From Crocinitomicaceae bacterium (GTDB lineage: Bacteria; Bacteroidota; Bacteroidia; Flavobacteriales_D; Crocinitomicaceae): a stretch of DNA of 64,000 nucleotides. Shown piece after piece: positions 54,851 through 64,000 of this stretch; position 1 is the first letter of the stretch, and each line of letters starts with the position of its first letter. The notes beneath the pieces were generated by a model, which saw only the letters and a program-made list of their open reading frames with translations, was not told where the DNA came from and did not search any database. Location of the stretch: the NCBI GenBank assembly GCA_017984635.1, contig JAGNZC010000005.1, positions 40,988-104,987 on the forward strand, read 5' to 3'. The translations under genes were made by a program, and so were the position numbers.

Positions 54851-57800
54851 TTAATCTAATGAGATGTTTAAACATAAACCTCTCAACTCATGCAACAATA
54901 CGTTAAATGATTCAGGAATTCCTGGTTCAGGAATGTTATCTCCTTTTACAATTGATTCGTATGCTTTTGCACGACCCATTACATCATCAGATTTAACTGT
55001 TAAGATTTCTTGTAATATGTTTGCTGCTCCAAATGCTTCTAAAGCCCAAACCTCCATCTCACCAAAACGTTGACCTCCAAATTGAGCTTTACCACCCAAT
55101 GGTTGTTGTGTAATCAATGAATAAGGTCCGATTGAACGAGCATGCATTTTGTCATCAACCATATGCGATAATTTCAACATGTAAATTACCCCAACAGTTG
55201 CAGTTTGATGGAAACGCTCTCCAGTACCACCATCATACAAGTATGTTTTACCTGAACGAGGAACACCAGCTTTTTCAGTCCATTCATCAATTTCAGAAGG
55301 ATGTGCTCCATCAAAAATCGGTGTAGCAAACTTAACGCCTAATTTTTCTCCAGCCCAACCAAGAACTGTTTCATAAATCTGACCTAAGTTCATACGAGAA
55401 GGTACCCCAAGTGGATTCAAAACGATATCTACAGGTGTTCCATCTTCTAAGAATGGCATGTCTTCATGACGAACGATGTTAGCAACAATTCCTTTATTAC
55501 CGTGACGACCTGCCATTTTATCACCCACTTTCAACTTACGTTTCTTAGCGACATAAACTTTAGCCATTTTGATAATTCCTGCTGGCAACTCATCACCAAC
55601 TGAAATATGGAATTTTTTACGTTTGTATGTTCCTAATAAATCATTTGCTTTAATATTAAAGTTATGAATTACACGGCCAACTAACGCATTTAAGTGTTCA
55701 TCTGAAGTCCAATTAGTAGGATTTACAATTGAATAATCAATCGCAACTAAATTCTTTTGAATGAATTTTGTTCCTTTTTTAATGATTTCTTCTTTGAAGT
55801 TATTAAATACACCAGCTGATTTATTTTCACCTAAAATACTTAATAATTTATCTACTAATTTTTCTTTTAATGCAGCGAAATCTTTTTCGAAATCTCCATC
55901 TAAACTTTCCAAGACTGGTTTGTCTTGTGCTTTTGATTTACGATCTTTGATTGCACGAGAGAATAATTTTTTCTCGATAACAACACCTCTTAAAGATGGA
56001 CCAGCTTTCAAAGAAGCATCTTTCACGTCACCTGCTTTGTCACCAAAGATAGCACGTAATAATTTTTCCTCTGGAGATGGATCTGTTTCACCTTTAGGAG
56101 TGATTTTACCAATTAAGATATCCCCTTCTTTGATTTCAGCACCTATACGAATTAATCCATTTTCATCTAAGTCTTTAGTAGCCTCTTCAGAAACGTTAGG
56201 AATATCTGAAGTTAATTCTTCCATTCCTCTTTTCGTATCTCTAACTTCTAACGTATATTCATCAATGTGAATAGATGTAAATACATCATCACGAACAACA
56301 CGTTCAGAAATTACAATCGCATCCTCAAAGTTATAACCTTTCCAAGGCATGAATGCTACTTTTAAGTTTTGACCTAAAGCTAACTCACCTTGTTGTGTTG
56401 CATAACCTTCACAAAGAACTTGACCTTTTTCAACACGATCACCTTTTTTAACAATTGGTTTCAAGTTGATACAAGTACTTTGATTTGTTTTCATGAATTT
56501 TGTTAATGGGTAATGTGTTACCTCACTTTCAAAACTCACTAATTTATCTTCATTTGTCCAATCGTAACGAATAACAATCTCATTTGCATCTACGTATTCA
56601 ACAACACCGTTACCTTCAGAATTGATTAATACACGAGAATCACGTGCTACTAATCGTTCAATTCCAGTACCTACGATTGGTGAATTTGGTTTCAACAATG
56701 GAACTGCTTGACGTTGCATGTTAGATCCCATCAAGGCACGGTTGGCATCATCATGTTCCAAGAAAGGAATAGAAGAAGCTGCAATCGAAGCAATTTGATT
56801 TGCTCCTACATCCATTAATGTTAAATCTTTCGGTGCAACAACAGGGAAATCACCTTCAAAACGAGCTTTAACAAACTCAGTAAGGAAATTACCTTTATCA
56901 TCTACGATTGCATTTGCTTGTGCAATCATTTTTGCATCTTCTTCTTCAGCAGTTAAATAGATTGGTTCAACGTCCAATGCTACTTTACCTGCATCCACTT
57001 TACGGTATGGCGTTTCAATAAATCCTAATTTATTTACTTTCGCGAATACACACAAAGAAGAAATCAAACCAATGTTTGGTCCTTCTGGAGTTTCAATCGT
57101 ACACAAACGACCGTAGTGCGTATAGTGAACATCTCGCACCTCGAAACCTGCTCTTTCACGAGAAAGTCCACCAGGTCCTAGTGCAGACAAACGACGCTTG
57201 TGAGTTACCTCTGATAGCGGATTTGTCTGGTCCATAAATTGTGATAACTGATTCGTTCCGAAGAAAGAATTAATTACTGAAGATAATGTTTTAGCATTGA
57301 TCAAGTCAATCGGTGTAAAGACCTCATTGTCACGAACATTCATACGTTCACGAATTGTACGAGCCATTCTAGCTAATCCAACTCCAAACTGAGAATACAA
57401 TTGTTCACCAACAGTTCTAACACGACGATTAGACAAGTGATCGATATCATCTACATCCGCTTTTGAATTGATTAATTCAATTAAATACTTGATGATACAA
57501 ATGATATCATTTTTAGTCAATACACGTGATTCTTCAGAAGAATCAATTGACAATTTTTTATTCAAACGGAAACGACCTACTTCACCTAAATCATAACGTG
57601 TATCAGAGAAGAATAATTTCTCAAATACATTTTTAGCTGTTTCATAATCAGGTGGTTCAGCGTTACGTAATTGACGGTAAATGTGTTCAACCGCTTCTTT
57701 TTCAGAATTCGAAGTATCTTTTTGAAGTGTGTTGTAAATAATTGTAAAGTCAGCACTGTTAACATCTTCTTTATGTAAGATGACGTTTTTGACACCTGAA

Positions 57801-58669
57801 TCAACAATTAAATCAATGTGTTCTTCTTCTAAAATCGTTTCACGATCTAAAAGCACTTCATTTCTTTCAATAGAAACTACTTCACCTGTATCTTCATCAC
57901 CGAAATCTTCGATCCATGATTTAAGAACACGTGCAGCCAACTTTCTACCTACTAATTTTTTAAGGTTTGCTTTCGTAGCTTTCACTTCGTCAGCAAGACC
58001 AAAAATCTCTAATATATCTTTATCACTTTCGTAACCGATTGCTCGGAACAAAGTAGTAACTGGCAATTTTTTCTTACGATCAATGTAAGCGTACATTACG
58101 TTGTTGATATCTGTAGCGAATTCAATCCAAGAACCCTTGAAAGGAATTACACGCGCAGAATACAACTTCGTTCCATTAGCATGACGACTTTGACCAAAGA
58201 AAACTCCCGGTGATCTGTGCAATTGCGATACAATAACGCGTTCTGCACCGTTTACAACGAAAGAACCTTTAGGTGTCATGTATGGAATTGTTCCTAAATA
58301 AACATCTTGAACGATCGTTTCAAAATCTTCATGTTCTGGATCCGTACAGTACAATTTTAGTTTCGCTTTTAACGGAACACTATAAGTTAATCCACGCTCA
58401 ATACACTCTTCTATTGTATATCTAGGTGGATCAATAAAGTAATCCAAAAACTCCAATACAAATTGATTTCTCGTATCTGTAATTGGAAAGTTCTCAGCGA
58501 AAACTTTAAATAATCCTTCACTCTCTCTGTTTTCAGGAGTTGTTTCCAATTGGAAAAATTCTTGGAAGGACTTTAGTTGAATATCCAAAAAATCTGGATA
58601 ATCGAACTGACTTTTGCTTGATGCAAAGTTTACTCTTTTCGAAATGTTGTTTGATGTTGCCAAAGCCAA
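54851..58669 (-). CDS. rpoB: RNA polymerase beta subunit
   Basis: 1272 residues, full length. The rifampicin pocket reads [20 protein letters not shown], with the residues equal to E. coli Asp516, His526 and Ser531 in their wild-type state, so no classical resistance change is present. The C-terminal clamp end [14 protein letters not shown] is intact. Preceded by a 107-nt spacer containing a large hairpin, and followed at 34 nt by rpoC. Confidence 0.98.
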   Translation of the reverse strand: MALATSNNISKRVNFASSKSQFDYPDFLDIQLKSFQEFFQLETTPENRESEGLFKVFAENFPITDTRNQFVLEFLDYFIDPPRYTIEECIERGLTYSVPLKAKLKLYCTDPEHEDFETIVQDVYLGTIPYMTPKGSFVVNGAERVIVSQLHRSPGVFFGQSRHANGTKLYSARVIPFKGSWIEFATDINNVMYAYIDRKKKLPVTTLFRAIGYESDKDILEIFGLADEVKATKANLKKLVGRKLAARVLKSWIEDFGDEDTGEVVSIERNEVLLDRETILEEEHIDLIVDSGVKNVILHKEDVNSADFTIIYNTLQKDTSNSEKEAVEHIYRQLRNAEPPDYETAKNVFEKLFFSDTRYDLGEVGRFRLNKKLSIDSSEESRVLTKNDIICIIKYLIELINSKADVDDIDHLSNRRVRTVGEQLYSQFGVGLARMARTIRERMNVRDNEVFTPIDLINAKTLSSVINSFFGTNQLSQFMDQTNPLSEVTHKRRLSALGPGGLSRERAGFEVRDVHYTHYGRLCTIETPEGPNIGLISSLCVFAKVNKLGFIETPYRKVDAGKVALDVEPIYLTAEEEDAKMIAQANAIVDDKGNFLTEFVKARFEGDFPVVAPKDLTLMDVGANQIASIAASSIPFLEHDDANRALMGSNMQRQAVPLLKPNSPIVGTGIERLVARDSRVLINSEGNGVVEYVDANEIVIRYDWTNEDKLVSFESEVTHYPLTKFMKTNQSTCINLKPIVKKGDRVEKGQVLCEGYATQQGELALGQNLKVAFMPWKGYNFEDAIVISERVVRDDVFTSIHIDEYTLEVRDTKRGMEELTSDIPNVSEEATKDLDENGLIRIGAEIKEGDILIGKITPKGETDPSPEEKLLRAIFGDKAGDVKDASLKAGPSLRGVVIEKKLFSRAIKDRKSKAQDKPVLESLDGDFEKDFAALKEKLVDKLLSILGENKSAGVFNNFKEEIIKKGTKFIQKNLVAIDYSIVNPTNWTSDEHLNALVGRVIHNFNIKANDLLGTYKRKKFHISVGDELPAGIIKMAKVYVAKKRKLKVGDKMAGRHGNKGIVANIVRHEDMPFLEDGTPVDIVLNPLGVPSRMNLGQIYETVLGWAGEKLGVKFATPIFDGAHPSEIDEWTEKAGVPRSGKTYLYDGGTGERFHQTATVGVIYMLKLSHMVDDKMHARSIGPYSLITQQPLGGKAQFGGQRFGEMEVWALEAFGAANILQEILTVKSDDVMGRAKAYESIVKGDNIPEPGIPESFNVLLHELRGLCLNISLD

Positions 58670-58715
58670 ACTATTTTATTTTGATGAAAATGGTCTTAAA
58701 AAAGTGCTATATGCA

Positions 58716-58760
58716 CAAAAACAGGACAAGGCATCCGTCATTTGACGGACGCCTTTCCTG
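58716..58760 (-). terminator. Hairpin between rplL and rpoB, candidate attenuator
   Basis: On the minus strand CAGGA/TCCTG and the inner AAGGCGTCCGTCA/TGACGGATGCCTT arms form a long stem (58722-58760) with a 2-nt loop and one mismatch, followed by TTTTTG. The T-run is short, which suits partial termination: it would lower rpoBC relative to ribosomal-protein expression, as the rplL-rpoB attenuator does in E. coli. Confidence 0.75.
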
Positions 58761-58776
58761 CGTTAGAAGTAATTAA

Positions 58777-59154
58777 TTACTTAATCTCTACTTCAGCTCC
58801 AGCCTCTTCAAGAGACTTTTTAAGGCCTTCTGCTTCGTCTTTAGAAACTCCTTCTTTCAATGTAGTAGGTGCTCCATCAACTAAGTCTTTAGACTCTTTC
58901 AAACCGTTTCCAGTTAATTCTTTTACAAGTTTAACAACTGCAAGTTTGTTTGCTCCACCAGCTTTCAATATTACATCGAATTCTGTTTTTTCAGCAGCAG
59001 CTTCTCCAGCTCCACCACCAGCAGCAGCCATCATTACAGGTGCAGCAGCAGCAGGCTCGATGCCATACTCATCCTTAAGGATAGTTGCTAACTCATTTAC
59101 TTCTTTAACCGTTAGGTTTACTAGCGTTTCCGCAATTTGCTTTAAATCAGCCAT
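58777..59154 (-). CDS. rplL: 50S ribosomal protein L7/L12
   Basis: 125 residues. The dimeric stalk protein that recruits translation GTPases. An N-terminal dimerisation helix ([20 protein letters not shown]) is joined by an Ala/Gly-rich hinge ([20 protein letters not shown]) to the C-terminal factor-binding domain ([20 protein letters not shown]). 41 nt after rplJ. Confidence 0.98.
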   Translation of the reverse strand: MADLKQIAETLVNLTVKEVNELATILKDEYGIEPAAAAPVMMAAAGGGAGEAAAEKTEFDVILKAGGANKLAVVKLVKELTGNGLKESKDLVDGAPTTLKEGVSKDEAEGLKKSLEEAGAEVEIK

Positions 59155-59195
59155 TTTTATTTAATTTAAAAAAAGGTTCAACTAAAATTTAATAA

Positions 59196-59717
59196 TTATG
59201 CTCGTTCTTCGAGCGTTTTTAAGATACCAGCGATTTTCGCACCAGCACCTGTAAGTCCAGAAACAACGTTTTTCGCAGGACTTTGAAGTAATCCAATAAT
59301 TTCTCCAATTAATTCTTCTCTGCTCTTCAGTGCAACTAAAGCATCTAATTGGTTATCACCAATAAAGACAGCCTCATCAATGTAAGCACCTTTAAGTAAA
59401 GGTTTGTCATTCTTTTTACGGAATTCATGAATTAATTTTGCAGGAGCATTAGCTACTTCGCTAAACATGATTGATGTTGCACCAGCTAAAGTACTTCTCA
59501 AATCACCAAAATCTCTTCCTGTCACACGATCCATTGCTTTTTCAAGTAATGTGTTTTTTACAACACGCATGCGAATATCATTTTGGAAACATCTTCTACG
59601 AAGGCTATTAACTACTTCTACTGTTAATTCCGCTGTGTCTGCTAAATAGAATACGTTTGCAGCTGTTAATTCAACTACTAACTCATCTATATACTTTGCT
59701 TTTTCTTCTTTTGTCAT
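59196..59717 (-). CDS. rplJ: 50S ribosomal protein L10
   Basis: 173 residues. It anchors the L7/L12 dimers on the stalk base. The N-terminal rRNA-binding domain (TKEEKAKYIDELVVEL to RVVKNTLLEKAM) and the C-terminal helix are present. Only 11 nt separate it from rplA, so there is no room for an L10-binding leader. Confidence 0.97.
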   Translation of the reverse strand: MTKEEKAKYIDELVVELTAANVFYLADTAELTVEVVNSLRRRCFQNDIRMRVVKNTLLEKAMDRVTGRDFGDLRSTLAGATSIMFSEVANAPAKLIHEFRKKNDKPLLKGAYIDEAVFIGDNQLDALVALKSREELIGEIIGLLQSPAKNVVSGLTGAGAKIAGILKTLEERA

Positions 59718-59728
59718 AATTGTAAGTT

Positions 59729-60424
59729 TTAAGCAACAACAGACTTCGCATCCACTTGGATACCAGGGCTCATTGTAGAACTCAAGTAAATACTTTTAAT
59801 GTACGTTCCTTTAGCAGCAGAAGGTTTTAATTTGATAAGAGATTGGATCAATTCGAAAGCATTTTCTCGAATATTTCCTCCTTCAAAACTAACTTTTCCA
59901 ACAGATGAATGGATAATACCATATTTATCTACTTTGAAATCAATTTTACCAGCTTTTACTTCTTCAACTGCTTTACCAACTTCCATTGTTACAGTTCCAG
60001 TTTTTGGATTTGGCATTAAACCTCTTGGTCCTAAAATACGACCTAAAGCTCCAACTTTACCCATAACTGAAGGCATTGTAATAATGACATCGATATCAGT
60101 CCATCCACCTTTGATTTTCTCAATGTACTCATCCAAACCAACGTGATCAGCTCCAGATGCTTTTGCTTCGGCTTCTTTATCAGGTGTACACAATACAAGT
60201 ACGCGTACATCTTTTCCAGTTCCATGAGGCAAAGCTACAGTTCCTCTCACCATTTGATTTGCTTTACGAGGATCAACACCCAAGCGTACACAAATATCAA
60301 CAGATGCATCAAATTTAGTAGTAGAAATACTTTTAACCAAATCGCATGCTTCTGTTAACGAGTAAGATTTTTCTAAATCAAATTTAGCTAAAATCTCTTT
60401 TCTTTTTTTAGATACTCTTCCCAT
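59729..60424 (-). CDS. rplA: 50S ribosomal protein L1
   Basis: 231 residues. It forms the mobile L1 stalk that helps release deacylated tRNA, and in many bacteria represses its own rplK-rplA mRNA. The signature [18 protein letters not shown] and the RNA-binding ends ([20 protein letters not shown]) are intact. 11 nt after rplK. Confidence 0.98.
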   Translation of the reverse strand: MGRVSKKRKEILAKFDLEKSYSLTEACDLVKSISTTKFDASVDICVRLGVDPRKANQMVRGTVALPHGTGKDVRVLVLCTPDKEAEAKASGADHVGLDEYIEKIKGGWTDIDVIITMPSVMGKVGALGRILGPRGLMPNPKTGTVTMEVGKAVEEVKAGKIDFKVDKYGIIHSSVGKVSFEGGNIRENAFELIQSLIKLKPSAAKGTYIKSIYLSSTMSPGIQVDAKSVVA

Positions 60425-60435
60425 AACACTAACGA

Positions 60436-60882
60436 TTATTTGGTTTTCGGTGCTTCACCACCTTTTACTGTTACTCCCATGCTTCTTGCTGTTCCTGCAA
60501 CCATTGTCATAGCTGCGTCTACAGTAAAGCAATTTAAATCTGGCAATTTATCCTCAGCGATTAAACGCACTTGATCCCAAGAAATCGAACCAACTTTAAT
60601 TTTGTTAGGTTCTGATGATCCTTTTTTGATTTTTGTGTGCTCAACAATTTGAACTGCTGCCGGTGGAGTTTTTAATACGAAATCAAACGATTTATCACCG
60701 TAAACAGTGATAACAACTGGTACAACTTTTCCAGGACGATCTTGCGTTCGAGCATTGAACTGCTTGCAAAACTCCATGATGTTAACCCCTTTTGCACCAA
60801 GTGCGGGACCAACTGGAGGCGCTGGATTGGCTGCACCACCTTTGATCTGTAATTTGATCAATGCTGCTACTTCTTTAGCCAT
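60436..60882 (-). CDS. rplK: 50S ribosomal protein L11
   Basis: 148 residues. It binds the GTPase-associated centre of 23S rRNA. The proline-rich switch ([20 protein letters not shown]) and the C-terminal RNA-binding domain ending [12 protein letters not shown] are clear. The 81-nt spacer before it contains a hairpin that may be the L1 operator. Confidence 0.98.
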   Translation of the reverse strand: MAKEVAALIKLQIKGGAANPAPPVGPALGAKGVNIMEFCKQFNARTQDRPGKVVPVVITVYGDKSFDFVLKTPPAAVQIVEHTKIKKGSSEPNKIKVGSISWDQVRLIAEDKLPDLNCFTVDAAMTMVAGTARSMGVTVKGGEAPKTK

Positions 60883-60910
60883 TTGTGTTTAAATTATGTA
60901 GTCAAACATG

Positions 60911-60946
60911 AGTACTTACGGGAAGCTTTAATCGCTTTCCTCACTT
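60911..60946 (-). promoter_or_regulatory. rplK leader hairpin, candidate L1 operator
   Basis: In the minus-strand RNA AAGUGAGGAAAGC folds back on GCUUCCCGUAAGUACU. This gives an inner stem GGAA-GC/GC-UUCC and an outer short stem AGU/ACU, separated by an asymmetric internal loop (GA on one side, CGUAAGU on the other). Known L1 targets on mRNA and 23S rRNA have this layout of two short helices around an asymmetric loop. Sequence-level proof is lacking. Confidence 0.5.
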
Positions 60947-60963
60947 CTACGGTTAATAAAAAA

Positions 60964-61515
60964 TTAAATCTCTTTTTCTACTTGCATGTAACTTAATTCA
61001 AGCAAGTTCTTTCTACCAAATATTTTCACCATTACTTTTAGTTTTTTCTTGTCTTCGTTAATTTCGTCAACAACACCACTAAAATTATTGAAAGGACCAT
61101 CTATTACTTTAACAGATTCTCCTACAACAAATGGAATTTTCATTTCTTCTTCTGTTTCAGAAAGCTCATCAACTTTACCTAAAATTCGATTCACTTCCGA
61201 TAAACGCATTGGAACAGGTTCGCCACCTTTTTCAGTGCCTAAAAATCCAATTACATTAGGAATACTTTTGATTACGTGAGGTACTTCACCAACTAAAGCG
61301 GCTTCAATTAAAACATAACCAGGAAGGTATGCTTTTTCTTTACTCACTTTTTTACCATTTCTAATTTGAAAAACTTTTTCAGTTGGAATCAAAACTTGAT
61401 CAACAAAATCAGTCAATTTCAAACGTGAAATTTCAAGGTCAAGATATTCCTTCACCTTTTTTTCTTTTCCACTCACGGCACGAACTACGTACCAACGTTT
61501 TTTAATTTCTCCCAT
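60964..61515 (-). CDS. nusG: Transcription elongation/termination factor NusG
   Basis: 183 residues. An N-terminal NGN domain (KRWYVVRAVSGKEKKVKEYL) binds the polymerase clamp, and the C-terminal KOW domain (GESVKVIDGPFNNFSGVVDE) contacts Rho or S10. Typical length. Starts 9 nt after secE. Confidence 0.98.
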   Translation of the reverse strand: MGEIKKRWYVVRAVSGKEKKVKEYLDLEISRLKLTDFVDQVLIPTEKVFQIRNGKKVSKEKAYLPGYVLIEAALVGEVPHVIKSIPNVIGFLGTEKGGEPVPMRLSEVNRILGKVDELSETEEEMKIPFVVGESVKVIDGPFNNFSGVVDEINEDKKKLKVMVKIFGRKNLLELSYMQVEKEI

Positions 61516-61524
61516 GAGTTTTAA

Positions 61525-61746
61525 TTAAAACAATCCGTAAATAAAGCCCATTGCACCTTTCCAGAATGATTTAGAATCACCAGTGATTCCAAAACCAAAA
61601 TCCATCACAAAAATAATCAATGAAATGATAACAGAAGCTACCACAACAATGATTGTATTACTTTGCAACTCTTTCCAAGTAGGCCAGGTTACGTTGTGAA
61701 CCATTTCGTTCACTGTTTCGCTGAAATATTCTTTTATTTTTGACAC
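61525..61746 (-). CDS. secE: Preprotein translocase subunit SecE
   Basis: 73 residues with a single membrane helix (about 29-50) after an amphipathic N-terminal helix holding MVHNVTWPTWKELQ, the family signature. It stabilises SecY. Between tRNA-Trp and nusG, the standard position. Confidence 0.95.
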   Translation of the reverse strand: MSKIKEYFSETVNEMVHNVTWPTWKELQSNTIIVVVASVIISLIIFVMDFGFGITGDSKSFWKGAMGFIYGLF

Positions 61747-61761
61747 TTTACATCAATTTTG

Positions 61762-61834
61762 CACGGGCGGTAGGGATCGAACCCACGACCAATGGTTTTG
61801 GAAACCACTACTCTACCATCTGAGCTACACCCGT
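61762..61834 (-). tRNA. tRNA-Trp (anticodon CCA)
   Basis: 73 nt cloverleaf: acceptor ACGGGTG/CGCCCGT, anticodon loop TTCCAAA giving CCA, T-loop TTCGATC. Discriminator base G; the 3' CCA is not encoded. It lies between tuf and secE, and its 5' end is only 4 nt from the last base pair of the tuf terminator. Confidence 0.97.
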
Positions 61835-61836
61835 AT

Positions 61837-61860
61837 AAAAAGGGGAGCAAGCTCCCCTTT
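61837..61860 (-). terminator. Terminator-like hairpin between tuf and tRNA-Trp
   Basis: A 10-bp stem AAAGGGGAGC/GCTCCCCTTT with a 2-nt loop (61839-61860), then on the minus strand T5 leading directly into the tRNA-Trp 5' end. Read-through must feed secE-nusG unless another promoter exists. Confidence 0.8.
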
Positions 61861-61881
61861 AAATATTATTTATTTTATCTC

Positions 61882-63069
61882 TTAAGAGATGATTTCTGTA
61901 ACTTGACCAGCTCCAACTGTTCTACCACCCTCACGGATTGCAAAACGTAAACCTTTGTCCATTGCTACAGGAACGATTAACTTAACATTGATTGTTACGT
62001 TATCACCTGGCATAACCATTTCACGTCCGTCAGTTAAGAAGATTTCTCCTGTAACGTCAGTTGTACGGAAATAGAATTGAGGACGGTATTTGTTATGGAA
62101 TGGTGTGTGACGTCCACCTTCTTCTTTTTTCAATACATAAATCTCAGCTTTGAAATCTGTGTGAGGTGTAACAGAACCTGGTTTACAGATTACCATTCCT
62201 CTTTTGATTTGAGATTTTTCAATACCTCTTAATAATAAACCTACGTTATCACCAGCTTCACCTCTATCAAGGATTTTACGGAACATCTCAACACCTGTTA
62301 CAGTAGAAGATAATTTCAATTCACCCATTCCTAAGATATCAACTGCTTCACCTGAATTGATAACACCTGTTTCGATACGACCTGTTGCAACAGTACCACG
62401 ACCTGTAATCGTAAATACGTCTTCTACTGGCATCAAGAATGTTTTATCAACATCACGTGGAGGTAATTCGATATATGTATCAACAGCTTCCATTAATTCT
62501 TCAACTGTAGCTACCCATTGTGGCTCACCGTTCAATGCACCCAAAGCAGAACCTTTGATTACAGGAGCGTTATCACCATCATAACTATAGAAAGAAAGTA
62601 ATTCACGGATTTCCATTTCTACTAACTCTAATAACTCTTCATCGTCAACCATATCCACTTTATTCATGAATACAACTAAACGAGGAACACCAACTTGTTT
62701 TCCTAACAAGATGTGCTCACGTGTTTGTGGCATTGGACCATCAGTTGCAGCAACAACCAAGATAGCACCGTCCATTTGAGCAGCACCAGTAACCATGTTC
62801 TTTACGTAATCCGCGTGACCTGGACAGTCTACGTGAGCGTAGTGACGGTTAGTAGTTTCATACTCAATGTGAGATGTGTTAATTGTAATACCACGCTCTT
62901 TTTCTTCAGGTGCATTATCAATTGAAGAGAAATCACGTACTGCAGCCAATCCTTTACTAGCCAATACACTAGAGATTGCAGCTGTTAACGTTGTTTTACC
63001 GTGATCCACGTGACCAATAGTCCCGATATTCACGTGTGGTTTGGAACGATCAAAATTTTCCTTAGCCAT
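61882..63069 (-). CDS. tuf: Elongation factor Tu
   Basis: 395 residues. It delivers aminoacyl-tRNA to the ribosome. G1 [10 protein letters not shown]2/G3 region RGITI and [13 protein letters not shown]4 NKVDMVD and G5 GSALGAL are all intact, followed by domains 2 and 3 ([25 protein letters not shown]). It sits between a cluster of four tRNA genes and tRNA-Trp. Confidence 0.99.
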   Translation of the reverse strand: MAKENFDRSKPHVNIGTIGHVDHGKTTLTAAISSVLASKGLAAVRDFSSIDNAPEEKERGITINTSHIEYETTNRHYAHVDCPGHADYVKNMVTGAAQMDGAILVVAATDGPMPQTREHILLGKQVGVPRLVVFMNKVDMVDDEELLELVEMEIRELLSFYSYDGDNAPVIKGSALGALNGEPQWVATVEELMEAVDTYIELPPRDVDKTFLMPVEDVFTITGRGTVATGRIETGVINSGEAVDILGMGELKLSSTVTGVEMFRKILDRGEAGDNVGLLLRGIEKSQIKRGMVICKPGSVTPHTDFKAEIYVLKKEEGGRHTPFHNKYRPQFYFRTTDVTGEIFLTDGREMVMPGDNVTINVKLIVPVAMDKGLRFAIREGGRTVGAGQVTEIIS

Positions 63070-63122
63070 TGTTCTATTTGTTACTTAGTTAATAAAAAAA
63101 CAAAATTTTATAATATACAAAA

Positions 63123-63144
63123 TTTCACCCAAATCTGAGTGAAA
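63123..63144 (-). promoter_or_regulatory. Hairpin between tRNA-Thr(GGU) and tuf
   Basis: TTTCACCCA (63123-63131) pairs with TGAGTGAAA (63136-63144), nine pairs including one G-T, and is followed on the minus strand by a weak T-run (ATTTTG). It may be a leaky terminator or an RNase processing site separating the tRNAs from the tuf mRNA. Confidence 0.6.
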
Positions 63145-63159
63145 CAAATCTTTTTCGTG

Positions 63160-63231
63160 AGCCAATGACGAGAATTGAACTCGTGGCCTCTTCCTTACCA
63201 AGGAAGCGCTCTACCCCTGAGCTACACCGGC
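63160..63231 (-). tRNA. tRNA-Thr (anticodon GGU)
   Basis: 72 nt. Acceptor GCCGGTG/CATTGGC with two G-U pairs, anticodon loop TTGGTAA giving GGT, T-loop TTCAATT. CCA is not encoded. Last of the four tRNAs upstream of tuf. Confidence 0.96.
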
Positions 63232-63249
63232 TTCTACTTTCAAAAATTG

Positions 63250-63322
63250 AGCGGGAGACGAGATTCGAACTCGCGACCCTCAGCTTGGAAGGCTGACGCT
63301 CTACCAACTGAGCTACTCCCGC
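63250..63322 (-). tRNA. tRNA-Gly (anticodon UCC)
   Basis: 73 nt. Acceptor GCGGGAG/CTCCCGC, anticodon loop CTTCCAA giving TCC, T-loop TTCGAAT. CCA is not encoded. Third in the cluster. Confidence 0.97.
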
Positions 63323-63337
63323 TTAAATATATTATTG

Positions 63338-63419
63338 TGGGGGTGGATGGACTCGAACCAACGATACCTTCCGGTGACAGATTTACAGTCTGCTGCAATA
63401 GCCACTATGCGACACCCCC
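63338..63419 (-). tRNA. tRNA-Tyr (anticodon GUA)
   Basis: 82 nt with a class II long variable arm. Acceptor GGGGGTG/CACCCCC, anticodon loop CTGTAAA giving GTA, T-loop TTCGAGT, discriminator A. CCA is not fully encoded. Second in the cluster. Confidence 0.96.
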
Positions 63420-63430
63420 AAAAAAAATTG

Positions 63431-63504
63431 AGCCGATGGAGGGACTCGAACCCCCGACCTGCTGATTACAAATCAGCTGCTCTAGCCAGCTGAGCTACAT
63501 CGGC
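63431..63504 (-). tRNA. tRNA-Thr (anticodon UGU)
   Basis: 74 nt. Acceptor GCCGATG/CATCGGC, anticodon loop TTTGTAA giving TGT, T-loop TTCGAGT. CCA is not encoded. First tRNA of the cluster, about 60 nt after the predicted start of transcription. Confidence 0.97.
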
Positions 63505-63568
63505 ACATTATATTGGTATTCAATAATTGAAAGAACTTATTTAAAGTGTTTCTCCCGTTTTGGGTTTG

Positions 63569-63598
63569 CAAATCTATGAAAGAAATCTGTTATAGCAA
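63569..63598 (-). promoter_or_regulatory. Promoter of the tRNA-tuf cluster
   Basis: On the minus strand TTG (63598-63596), a 19-nt spacer, then TAGATTTG (63576-63569), a good TAnnTTTG match. It reads into the tRNA-Thr(UGU) gene and on into tuf. The 159-nt spacer around it also holds T-rich low-complexity sequence (63600-63650). Confidence 0.8.
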
Positions 63599-63663
63599 TG
63601 ACTTTTTTAATTTTTTTTTAATTTTTTTTTCTGTTTTTTGCTATCTCGTTGTTTTTATTGCAA

Positions 63664-63957
63664 TTACACTTCTTTTTCTTTATGTTTTTCTACTTGTTTT
63701 CTCAAAGCTTCAACCGATAAATCAGTAGCCTCTTCAAATGTTTTGCATTGTTTTTTAGCCAGCAATGTTTTGCCAGGGATCAATAATTTTAGCTCTGCTA
63801 TTTTATTTTCCTTATCTTGACTCTTATCTAATTTTAGATATACCTCACACGCAATAATGTGGTCAAAATATAATTCAAGCTTTGAAGCTTTTTCTTGTAT
63901 GAATGCTAACAATTTTTTATCAGCAGTAAAATGAATTGAGTGAACTTGATTTTCCAT
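63664..63957 (-). CDS. hpf: Ribosome hibernation-promoting factor, short form
   Basis: 97 residues, the short HPF/YfiA type without the C-terminal dimerisation domain. The order VHSIHFTADKKLLAFIQEKA, LELYFDHIIACEVYLKL and a basic C-terminal tail fits the fold that sits in the decoding channel of idle ribosomes. It starts 2 nt after the xerC stop, so the two are one operon. Confidence 0.9.
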   Translation of the reverse strand: MENQVHSIHFTADKKLLAFIQEKASKLELYFDHIIACEVYLKLDKSQDKENKIAELKLLIPGKTLLAKKQCKTFEEATDLSVEALRKQVEKHKEKEV

Positions 63958-63959
63958 AA

Positions 63960-64000
63960 TTAATCTTCTTTATTCGCCTTAGGATGAGTCTTTGAATAAA
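63960..64000 (-). CDS. xerC: Tyrosine recombinase XerC, 3' end only
   Basis: Only the last 12 codons are in the window, reading YSKTHPKANKED and a stop at 63960-63962. The HPKA ending is characteristic of Bacteroidota XerC, and xerC-hpf is a common gene pair there. Too short for more. Confidence 0.6.
   Translation of the reverse strand, partial: YSKTHPKANKED

Noticed and set aside
55761..56270. 169-residue plus-strand reading frame opposite rpoB
   Set aside because: It lies wholly within the intact rpoB gene on the other strand and resembles no protein family.
54851..58669. Rifampicin-resistance change in rpoB
   Set aside because: The residues equal to E. coli Asp516, His526 and Ser531 are wild type; a Thr at the 518 position is a difference I take as natural variation.
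63175..63465. 96-residue frame across the tRNA cluster
   Set aside because: It overlaps three clear tRNA genes on the opposite strand; such frames are a well-known false positive of tRNA complements.
63600..63655. T-rich tract as a terminator for hpf
   Set aside because: The T-run is on the plus strand, so hpf mRNA would carry A there, and no stable hairpin precedes it.

Overview
The window is low-GC DNA from a member of the Bacteroidota, most likely order Flavobacteriales; a Crocinitomicaceae/Fluviicola-like bacterium is my guess from gene content, not a proof. The grounds are a type IX secretion (T9SS) sorting tail, an S46 dipeptidyl-peptidase, a CzcA-type pump fused to its outer-membrane factor, and many Bacteroidota promoters (TAnnTTTG at -7, sometimes TTTG or TTG about 19-20 nt upstream) with no convincing Shine-Dalgarno sequences.

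Layout. 1-3.9 kb: end of lptE, a TPR-like protein, secG, then groES-groEL with their own promoter and three hairpins behind. 3.9-9 kb (minus): ahcY, then an operon of an ABC half-transporter, a signal-less binding-protein-like protein and ferrochelatase. 9-15 kb: upp, a small membrane protein and a YjjG-like nucleotidase on plus; an OsmC protein, rlmB and a GT39-like membrane protein on minus; lipA on plus. 15-26 kb: a T9SS cargo protein with Asp-box repeats, lpdA, a TlpA-like thioredoxin, an S46 peptidase with the DPP11 signature arginine, a membrane protein, coaE, a methyltransferase and a ZIP transporter. 25.9-37.7 kb (minus): a surface-polysaccharide cluster (monotopic phosphoglycosyl transferase, DegT aminotransferase, three GT4 enzymes, Wzy/ligase, deacetylase-like and GNAT/FemX-like proteins, hexapeptide acyltransferase, Wzx, 4-epimerase), with an S23-type four-helix-bundle gene among degenerate intergenic repeats. 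37.7-40 kb: rny, zapA and a coiled-coil gene. 40-50.4 kb: an M23 protein, a ferritin-VIT1 iron transporter, a DUF2231-like membrane protein, a CxxCH lipoprotein, a metal-efflux operon and a DUF3467 protein.

50.5-64 kb (minus) is the core transcription/translation block. In transcription order it runs xerC end, hpf, tRNA-Thr(UGU)-Tyr(GUA)-Gly(UCC)-Thr(GGU), tuf, tRNA-Trp(CCA), secE, nusG, rplK, rplA, rplJ, rplL, rpoB, rpoC. The four-tRNA order before tuf equals E. coli thrU-tyrU-glyT-thrT-tufB. Hairpins lie between tRNA-Thr and tuf, after tuf, before rplK (candidate L1 operator), between rplL and rpoB (candidate attenuator) and after rpoC.

Most genes are ordinary housekeeping genes. The parts most worth a second look are: promoters whose -7 box ends exactly 4 nt before ATG (predicted leaderless mRNAs); the RND-outer-membrane-factor fusion with an internal signal-like segment and its small partner protein ending in PPKMC; the cytosolic binding-protein/ABC/hemH operon; the deacetylase-like/GNAT-like pair in the polysaccharide cluster; and the intergenic repeat family shared by two distant spacers. 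I found no CRISPR array, prophage, insertion sequence, rRNA operon or defence island.
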